Notes under the pieces: generated by a model
The model's database searches: none
What the model saw: only the letters and a program-made list of their open reading frames with translations
What the model was told of the DNA's origin: nothing
DNA from: UBA10649 sp965227045
Lineage (GTDB): Bacteria; Actinomycetota; Actinomycetes; S36-B12
Direction of reading: 5' to 3'
NCBI GenBank assembly: GCA_965227045.1
Contig: OZ245718.1
Span: forward strand, 1,860,001-1,924,000
Length of the DNA: 64,000 nt
Made by a program: the position numbers and the translations under genes
Shown here: in pieces, positions 58,426 to 64,000 of the stretch
Layout: every line of letters starts with the position of its first letter
How positions within the stretch are numbered: position 1 is the first letter of the stretch

Positions 58426-59910
58426 GTGAAACGTGTTCGTAACGAAGCAGTCCGCACGTTCCTTTCCGGTTCGCCGCTTCCAATGTCGATCGGTGGTAGC
58501 TGGTCGCACGGTGCGTCGTCGTTCGACGTGATTGATCCCGCTTCGGGTGACGTGCTGTGCGAAGTTTCTGCAGCGGGTCAGGCCGACGTTGACAATGTTG
58601 TGGCATCGGCGAGGGACGTATTCCGCGAAGGGCGCTGGTCCGGTATTCGGCCCGATGAGCGTGCACGTGCGATGGAGCGATGGGCGGACCTCATCGACAG
58701 GGACTCGGAGGTTCTGTCAGAGATCGAGAGTCTGCAGACAGGCAAGCCGATTCGTGAGGCGCGGGGTGACATCGCACGAGCCCTCGATGGCATTCGGTTC
58801 TACTCAGGAGTTGCGCGCAACATTCGTGGCGAAGTCATCGATGTCAGTGCCCGCCACCATTCGTACGTTGTCCGCGAACCGATCGGTATCGTCGCGACGA
58901 TCGTCCCATGGAACGTCCCCATGGTTCTTACCGTCTCGAAGGTTGCGCCCGCGATCGCCGGCGGCAACGTCGTAATCGTCAAGCCGAGCCAGGCGACGCC
59001 ACTCACGGCGCTCTACCTCGCGAGGCTCTGGGAGGAAGCCGGACTCCCGTCCGGCGTACTCAACGTCATCAATGGTTCGGGTTCCGGCGTCGGGGAAGCA
59101 TTGTGCCTTCACCCCGATGTCACGGGAATCACGTTCACCGGCAGCACTGAGACCGGGTTGCATCTCGGGGCGCTGGCAGCCCGACAGAACAAGCGAATCA
59201 TGCTCGAACTCGGCGGCAAGTCTCCGAACATCATCCTGCGCGATGCAGACCTCACCCGGGCTATCCCGGCCGCAGCGAACGCCATCTTCTACGGGCAGGG
59301 TCAGATCTGCGCGGCAGGGTCTCGGCTTCTCGTTCACACCGACGTCTACGACGAGGTAGTCGATGGAGTTGTTGCGGAGGCTGCACGCCTCAAGATCGGG
59401 GACCCCCTTGATCCGGAAACGGACTTCGGCGCGCTCGCGTCGGTTCGGCACCGAGACGACGTACTGGCATGGGTCGACCGCGCGACACTCGACGGAGCCA
59501 AGGTCGCCGCGGGTGGGCGCATCCACTCCGTCGACGGGCTGGCGGGCGGCGCGTTCATGGAGCCGACAGTGCTCATCGATGCCGCGGAGGATGACGCTGT
59601 GGCCCGCGAAGAGGTGTTCGGTCCCGTACTCGTCGTGCAGCGCGTCACGGACACGGACGACGCAATTCGCCTGGCGAACAAGTCTCAGTTCGGCCTGAGC
59701 GCGGGCGTGTGGACGCGCAATGCTGGCGAGGGACGCCGTGTCGCTGCCCGACTAGAGGCCGGCGTGGTCTGGATCAACGACTACGGTCAGTTCAACCCGG
59801 CGATGCCCTTCGGGGGCGTGAAGCTGAGCGGCAGCTCGCACCGTGAGTGGAGCCACCTCGCCGTGGACGCGTTCCTTGAGCACAAGTCGATTTGGGAGTG
59901 GAACGCATGA
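58426..59910 (+). CDS. NAD(P)-dependent aldehyde dehydrogenase
   Basis: 494 residues from GTG 58426 (weak Shine-Dalgarno). Catalytic Cys295 in GQGQICAAGSR, general base Glu261 in ELGGKSPN, PWNVPM and FTGSTETG. Resembles betaine/vanillin/semialdehyde dehydrogenases. Overlaps the SDR gene by 4 nt (ATGA): an alcohol-to-aldehyde-to-acid pair. The divergent spacer 58233-58425 is AT-rich, with no gene. Confidence 0.95.
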   Translation: MKRVRNEAVRTFLSGSPLPMSIGGSWSHGASSFDVIDPASGDVLCEVSAAGQADVDNVVASARDVFREGRWSGIRPDERARAMERWADLIDRDSEVLSEIESLQTGKPIREARGDIARALDGIRFYSGVARNIRGEVIDVSARHHSYVVREPIGIVATIVPWNVPMVLTVSKVAPAIAGGNVVIVKPSQATPLTALYLARLWEEAGLPSGVLNVINGSGSGVGEALCLHPDVTGITFTGSTETGLHLGALAARQNKRIMLELGGKSPNIILRDADLTRAIPAAANAIFYGQGQICAAGSRLLVHTDVYDEVVDGVVAEAARLKIGDPLDPETDFGALASVRHRDDVLAWVDRATLDGAKVAAGGRIHSVDGLAGGAFMEPTVLIDAAEDDAVAREEVFGPVLVVQRVTDTDDAIRLANKSQFGLSAGVWTRNAGEGRRVAARLEAGVVWINDYGQFNPAMPFGGVKLSGSSHREWSHLAVDAFLEHKSIWEWNA

Positions 59911-60671
59911 CAACATTCGACGGACGCGTAGTGCTGATAACAGGCGCGGCGCAAGGGATCGGCTTGGCCTACGCTCGTGCGTTCGCGAGAGACGGAGCGC
60001 ATGTTGTCCTGGCCGATCTAGCAGACACCGGGGATGTCGTCGCTCAGTTGACCGCCGAAGGATCCAGTTGCGTTGGCGTGCGGACGGATGTGACCAGCGA
60101 GGCCGACACGCGCAAAGCCGTCGACCTCGCCGTCTCCACGTTTGGCCGACTCGACGTGCTCGTCAACAATGCCGCCTACTACGCGGGGCTGTCGCTTGCA
60201 CCCTTCGATGAAGTATCAGTCGCGGACTGGGATCGGTCCATGAACGTGAACGTCAAGGGCGTATGGCTGATGTGTCGGGCCGCGGCCGCCCCGATGCGCA
60301 GCCAAGGATACGGGCGGATCATCAACATCTCTAGCAACGTCGTATTCATGGGAAAGCAAAACTTCATCCACTATGTCGCCTCCAAGGGGGCGGTGTGGGC
60401 GTTGACGAACTCACTCTCCCGCGAGCTCGCGGGAACCGGAATCACCGTGAATTGCGTGGCGCCTGGATACACGGCGACTCCTGCGACTCTCGAGATGGGA
60501 ACAGCCCAAGAGGTAGCCGACCTCGAACTGCAGATCATTGCAGCGCAAAGCGTCAAGCGAGTCCTCGCGCCTGAGGACATGGTTGGCGCCGTTCAGTACC
60601 TCGCATCCGAGTCAGCGTCGATGGTTACCGGCCAGACGATCGTCGTCGACGGTGGCGTAATCGTCGGCTAA
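59907..60671 (+). CDS. Short-chain dehydrogenase/reductase
   Basis: 254 residues. TGAAQGIG (12-19), Asp37 for NAD(H), NNAA (87-90), Ser142/Ser143, Tyr156/Lys160 (YVASK). Translationally coupled to ALDH. Probably oxidises a hydroxymethyl or ring alcohol to the aldehyde or ketone used by the ALDH. Confidence 0.94.
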   Translation: MTTFDGRVVLITGAAQGIGLAYARAFARDGAHVVLADLADTGDVVAQLTAEGSSCVGVRTDVTSEADTRKAVDLAVSTFGRLDVLVNNAAYYAGLSLAPFDEVSVADWDRSMNVNVKGVWLMCRAAAAPMRSQGYGRIINISSNVVFMGKQNFIHYVASKGAVWALTNSLSRELAGTGITVNCVAPGYTATPATLEMGTAQEVADLELQIIAAQSVKRVLAPEDMVGAVQYLASESASMVTGQTIVVDGGVIVG

Positions 60672-62032
60672 TCACGCAAACGGTAGAGCCGCTGCGCGGA
60701 GTCAGTGGCAGCTGTGGCTACTGCCGACTCGTCAATAGCCACCACGCTGCCCTTGCTCACGACCGTTCGCCCGCCAACCACTAGGTCCCGAACTCGCCCG
60801 CCCGAGTACGTCCTGAACAGGAAGCCGGCGGGGTCGTCCAGGGCGGAGTCGGGCGCTCCCGCGAACTCAAGTTCTGTCAGGTCAAGCGTGCAGAAGTCGG
60901 CAGGTCCTCCGGGAACCAATCGGCCGAGCTCAGGCCATCCGATCGCGCGCGCGCCACCCGTAGTTGCCATCTCGAGAACCTTTGCTGGGCCGATGGCCTC
61001 CGCTTGACTATCGCGTCGTGCGCGCTGCAAGTGCCAGGCAAGCTGAGCCTCCGCGATCATCGAGCCGCGATCGTTCGATGCAGCGCCGTCGACGCTCACC
61101 GCTACCCGATCGTTGCCGTGACGCCACGCCGAGAGGTCGGGTATCTGATACCCGAGGAGCACGCTGCAACTCGGATTGTGAACAAGTCCCACTCCGCTGG
61201 CACCTAATGACTCGACGTCGGCGACGCTCAGTCGTGACCCGTGTGCGAACCAGTTGCCCTCGCGTACCAGGCCCACCCTGTGAGCGAGGTCCGCAGCCGT
61301 CTCGTCGGTCCCCGCCGAACCTGAGAGCGGATGAAAGTGGGTGTGAAGTCCGGAACCGTGCGTGTCCGCGACGCGCGTCAACTGGCGGTGGAAGGCGCCC
61401 TCGTCATCGAGAACCGGGGTCGTGGGGCCGCATGCCCAGCGAAGGCTGCCTGAGCCGGCACTGCTCAGGACCTCCGTAGTGCGCGCGAGGGCTAGGGCCT
61501 CCGGTTCGATTAGGCGGCTGACGTCGACTCCAGCCGAAGCCAGTTCCTGCGCGAGCGGACCTTCCAAGCGGGGAGAGCAGCCGCGAACATAGAGCAGCCT
61601 CACGCCTACGTCCCGGGCCGCAGCAACGACCGGACTGACGAAGTCAGAATCAGATGGATGCAGGTACTCGAACGCGGCCACGGTCGTGCATCCGCCCAGA
61701 GCAAGCTGCGCGAGAGAAGCGGTTGCCGCAGCGCGAACGTCTTCCTCGGTCATCCGAGACCAAGCGCGATAGTGGATCGATAGCCAGCCCAGCAGGCCAC
61801 CGGAGGCGGTTACGCCTCGAGATGATCCCTGGTAAAGGTGATGGTGCGCAGCGACAAACCCCGGCATCACGATGCAGCCAGTCGCATCGAGGTGGTTGAC
61901 AGCGTCCGGTGGGATCCCTGTGCCGACTTCAACTACGGCGCCATCATCGATCGCGAGCCACCCGTTACGTACGGGCTTGTCGGCCCAGTCGGTGACGATC
62001 AGCCTCGAACCTAGGACAACTGTGTCGATCAG
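60668..62032 (-). CDS. ATZ/TRZ-type amidohydrolase, 8-oxoguanine-deaminase-like
   Basis: 454 residues if started at a CTG whose CTGA overlaps the MocR stop. Usual starts (GTG 61873, ATG 61870) cut off about 53 well-conserved residues, including the N-terminal beta-domain (LGSRLIVTDWADKPVRNGWL), so they look too short. Metal site: HHH around 63-65 (HxH), HTHFHP, AHGS and Asp in SVDGAASNDRGSM, the last very like 8-oxoguanine deaminases. It should deaminate an amino-substituted N-heterocycle. Tail-to-tail with the SDR gene. Confidence 0.87.
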   Translation of the reverse strand: MIDTVVLGSRLIVTDWADKPVRNGWLAIDDGAVVEVGTGIPPDAVNHLDATGCIVMPGFVAAHHHLYQGSSRGVTASGGLLGWLSIHYRAWSRMTEEDVRAAATASLAQLALGGCTTVAAFEYLHPSDSDFVSPVVAAARDVGVRLLYVRGCSPRLEGPLAQELASAGVDVSRLIEPEALALARTTEVLSSAGSGSLRWACGPTTPVLDDEGAFHRQLTRVADTHGSGLHTHFHPLSGSAGTDETAADLAHRVGLVREGNWFAHGSRLSVADVESLGASGVGLVHNPSCSVLLGYQIPDLSAWRHGNDRVAVSVDGAASNDRGSMIAEAQLAWHLQRARRDSQAEAIGPAKVLEMATTGGARAIGWPELGRLVPGGPADFCTLDLTELEFAGAPDSALDDPAGFLFRTYSGGRVRDLVVGGRTVVSKGSVVAIDESAVATAATDSAQRLYRLRD

Positions 62033-63498
62033 GAGACACCGCCGCGAGCCGTCGGTTGAGCCGCCGCCGCGATTGCGATCTGTCCGGCGACGCGGTCGAT
62101 TTCCTCAGGATCATCTGGCAACAGGCCGGCAGTGATCCGCAAATGATCCGAGCCGGTCGAGTGGATGAGGAACGGTCCGCCTGGTGCGACCCGGATGCCC
62201 ATGGCAGCCAACGTCAGCATCGCGGATCGTTCATCCACCACGTCGATCCAGACATTCACTCCATCGCCGGGGCTGCACGGCACTCCGCGACTCAGCAGAG
62301 CAGCTCGCAGCGTCTTCGAACGGTGGTCGTACGCCGAGCGCGCGAGCTCGACCGCCTTCTGCGCCGTCGGATCCGAGAGCATCTGCACGAGGATCGCCTG
62401 CAGAATCCGGCTGGTCCACCCCGGCCCCAACATCCTTCGCGACATGATCGGGTCTATGACCTCCGCTGGTCCACTGAGCGCCGCGATTCTCAAGTCAGGT
62501 CCGTGGGACTTCGAGTAGCTCCGAATTCGGATAGTGCGCTCGGGAAGATGCGAACCGAGGCTCAACTCAGGAGCGCGCGCGATTGATCCCGAGTGATCGG
62601 CTTCGACGATCCACGCCGATCGGCGAGAAAGTACCTTCGCGAGTTGCTTGACCCTCAGTTGCGAGACGCTCGCGCCAGTGGGGTTCTGCGCGCGTGGCTG
62701 GAGGAACACAGCGACGGGGTCCAATGCTAGGCATTCCGCCAAGGAGGTTGGGATAACTCCCTCCTCGTCTAGTTCGACAGGGATGATCTCCGCTCCGCAG
62801 GCATCGAGAAGATCCAGGAGCGCAGGGAACCCAGGGCTTTCCATCACGACGCGATCGCCGAGATGCACGACCTGTTCGGCCACGCGGGAAAGCGCGTCGA
62901 GCGCGCCGTCGACGACGACCATGCGCTCCGGCGCAAAAGGCCAGTCAGCGCGAAGCAGTTCCTCGAGTTGCGGAAGGACAGGGTTGTCGAGGTAGCTGGT
63001 CGTCCAGACCAGCGACGGACCACCAATTGACCGCAACGCTGCTTCGGTCAATGGCAGTAGGTCAGGGTCGGGCATGCTCGTCGACAAGTCGCTGCTCGCC
63101 GTCAGCGGAGCGACACCTACTCCTAGGTAGCGAACTGGCCGACTTGGATCCGACGTGCTGCGGATGAAGGTTCCTGATCGTCCACGCGACTCGATCGTTC
63201 CCGCCCGGTTGAGTGCCTGCCATGCCTCGCTCACGGTCGCCGGGCTCACGCCCAGTCGCTTGGCTAGACCGCGAACCGTGGGCAGCCGATCGGCAGTCTT
63301 GAGCCGACCCGAACGCACGAGCCGGTTGACCGCAGCCGCAATTCCCTTCGGGGAGTTGTCAGTGATTGCCGATATCAGCAGATCGGTCATCAGGGGGTCG
63401 AGTTCACCGGGCTTCGGCTGGCTGGCCGAGGCCCAGACGTCGAAGCTGTTCGCTGCCTCGTGTCGACTGACCGTGCTGCGGGGACTCGCCATCGGCAT
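62029..63498 (-). CDS. MocR-type GntR/aminotransferase-fold regulator
   Basis: 489 residues from ATG 63498 (AGGA 5 nt upstream). N-terminal winged HTH about 35-110 (LPTVRGLAKRLGVSPATVSEAWQAL) and a class I aminotransferase-like domain with the PLP lysine in SYSKSHGPDLR. MocR regulators sense PLP adducts of amines, amino acids or related compounds. Coupled to the amidohydrolase, which it probably controls; it is the only regulator near the region-4 operons. Confidence 0.92.
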   Translation of the reverse strand: MPMASPRSTVSRHEAANSFDVWASASQPKPGELDPLMTDLLISAITDNSPKGIAAAVNRLVRSGRLKTADRLPTVRGLAKRLGVSPATVSEAWQALNRAGTIESRGRSGTFIRSTSDPSRPVRYLGVGVAPLTASSDLSTSMPDPDLLPLTEAALRSIGGPSLVWTTSYLDNPVLPQLEELLRADWPFAPERMVVVDGALDALSRVAEQVVHLGDRVVMESPGFPALLDLLDACGAEIIPVELDEEGVIPTSLAECLALDPVAVFLQPRAQNPTGASVSQLRVKQLAKVLSRRSAWIVEADHSGSIARAPELSLGSHLPERTIRIRSYSKSHGPDLRIAALSGPAEVIDPIMSRRMLGPGWTSRILQAILVQMLSDPTAQKAVELARSAYDHRSKTLRAALLSRGVPCSPGDGVNVWIDVVDERSAMLTLAAMGIRVAPGGPFLIHSTGSDHLRITAGLLPDDPEEIDRVAGQIAIAAAAQPTARGGVS

Positions 63499-63633
63499 CA
63501 CTTCCTGCTACCAAAGGTTCAACACAAACAGCAATTAGTTGCGACGGTTATGTTACTCAGAACGCAAACCGTTTTGTCTACCCGTTCCGGTCACAATTAA
63601 CAGGCCGGACATATAGCAGTGCGGAGGTGTGCG

Positions 63634-64000
63634 ATGGCGCGTCTCGGAGTAGCCCAGGCGTTCGTCGACGGAGTGCTCGTACCCGGCGACGTTCGCGTGA
63701 CGGACGGAGTCCTCACCGAGATCGGGCTCCCGCCCGCTCGGTCCGGAACCGCGATTGCCGGTCTTGTCGACCTCCACGTAAACGGGTACGCGGGCGTCGA
63801 CTTTCTCTCCAATGGCGCCGATGGCTGGCGCTTCGCGGCCGCGGCGCTCGCGGCAAACGGCACCACGTCCTACGTCGCGTCGATTATCACCAGCTCGGAA
63901 CGTGATCGCGTGTCTGCCCTTCGCGCGGCGCAGCAAATTCTTCACGAACCGAGAGGCACGAGCGCACGTCTCCTGGGCATGCACCTGGAAGGACCCTTCC
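63634..64000 (+). CDS. nagA: N-acetylglucosamine-6-phosphate deacetylase-like amidohydrolase (3' end outside window)
   Basis: 122 codons visible from ATG 63634, with GGAGG 7 nt upstream. VDLHVNGYAGVDFLSN (about 45-60) and MHLEGPF at the end are NagA signatures; the usual HxH reads H-x-N as in some single-metal NagA enzymes. Deacetylates GlcNAc-6-phosphate in amino-sugar use. Divergent from the MocR regulator; the 63499-63633 spacer has AT-rich promoter sequence and no gene. Confidence 0.85.
   Translation, partial: MARLGVAQAFVDGVLVPGDVRVTDGVLTEIGLPPARSGTAIAGLVDLHVNGYAGVDFLSNGADGWRFAAAALAANGTTSYVASIITSSERDRVSALRAAQQILHEPRGTSARLLGMHLEGPF

Noticed and set aside
1..64000. tRNA, rRNA, CRISPR arrays, riboswitches and prophage genes
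   Set aside because: None was recognised on either strand; in particular, no TPP or cobalamin riboswitch signature was seen before the TenA-like gene or the THI5-like operon, though a covariance search would be more sensitive.

Overview
The window is GC-rich (roughly two-thirds G+C by eye) and reads as chromosomal DNA of a high-GC actinomycete. It has many GTG/TTG starts and 4-nt ATGA/GTGA gene overlaps. It also has a SigB/SigF-family sigma factor with matching promoters, Ku plus a split LigD, a kinase ending in an ANTAR domain, an IdeR/DtxR-type iron box, otsAB and Secreted_repeat proteins. No rRNA, tRNA, CRISPR array, insertion sequence or phage gene was recognised.

Region 1 (1-28.0 kb) is a large catabolic island built on CoA chemistry. 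A leftward, almost fully overlapping operon encodes an NDP-forming acyl-CoA synthetase, a CaiB/BaiF CoA-transferase, three crotonases with unusual active sites, a cytochrome P450 and an NTF2/SnoaL-like protein cut by the window edge. Beside it lie a ribose-type ABC importer and then a VOC / CoA-transferase / alpha-beta-barrel operon. Next come two SDRs interleaved with four more SnoaL-like proteins, a frameshifted metallo-beta-lactamase-fold gene, an SDR and an acyl-CoA dehydrogenase. These are followed by an AMP-forming CoA ligase, an Ltp2-like thiolase-fold protein with a DUF35 partner and a MaoC hydratase. An orphan xylose-type binding lipoprotein and a second P450 close the island. Together they fit import, hydroxylation, CoA activation and retro-aldol or beta-oxidation-like shortening of a terpenoid, steroid or alicyclic acid; the substrate is not visible. 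A 175-bp segment at the window edge is repeated without mismatch 17.5 kb away.

Region 2 (28.1-40.8 kb) is a stress and DNA-repair block: RibD-like reductase, hemerythrin, a PBP4-type peptidase, a SigB-family sigma factor, Ku, LigD ligase and LigD polymerase as separate genes, topoisomerase IB, DUF1345, a membrane PAS-HK-REC-ANTAR kinase and a disulfide reductase. It holds several genes under 60 codons, including two related zinc-ribbon-like miniproteins. Each of these sits behind a GTT(T/A)-N16-GGGTAC promoter of the SigB/SigF type.

Region 3 (40.9-49.7 kb) has trehalose synthesis (otsAB), a LacI-type regulator divergent from a PQ-loop sugar transporter across two tandem palindromes, and an iron operon efeU-efeO-efeB-bfd-bfr behind an iron box.

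Region 4 (49.7-64 kb) looks like a little-described nitrogen-heterocycle system. A leftward seven-gene operon encodes a THI5/NMT1-like ABC importer, two formylglycine-enzyme-fold proteins lacking one catalytic cysteine, a yeast-type cytosine deaminase and an EamA transporter. A 58-bp promoter block in front of it recurs (49/58 identical) at the divergent phosphotriesterase/TenA-like promoter 6.4 kb away. An ACMSD-like amidohydrolase, ALDH, SDR, an 8-oxoguanine-deaminase-like amidohydrolase, a MocR regulator and a nagA-like gene cut by the right edge follow.
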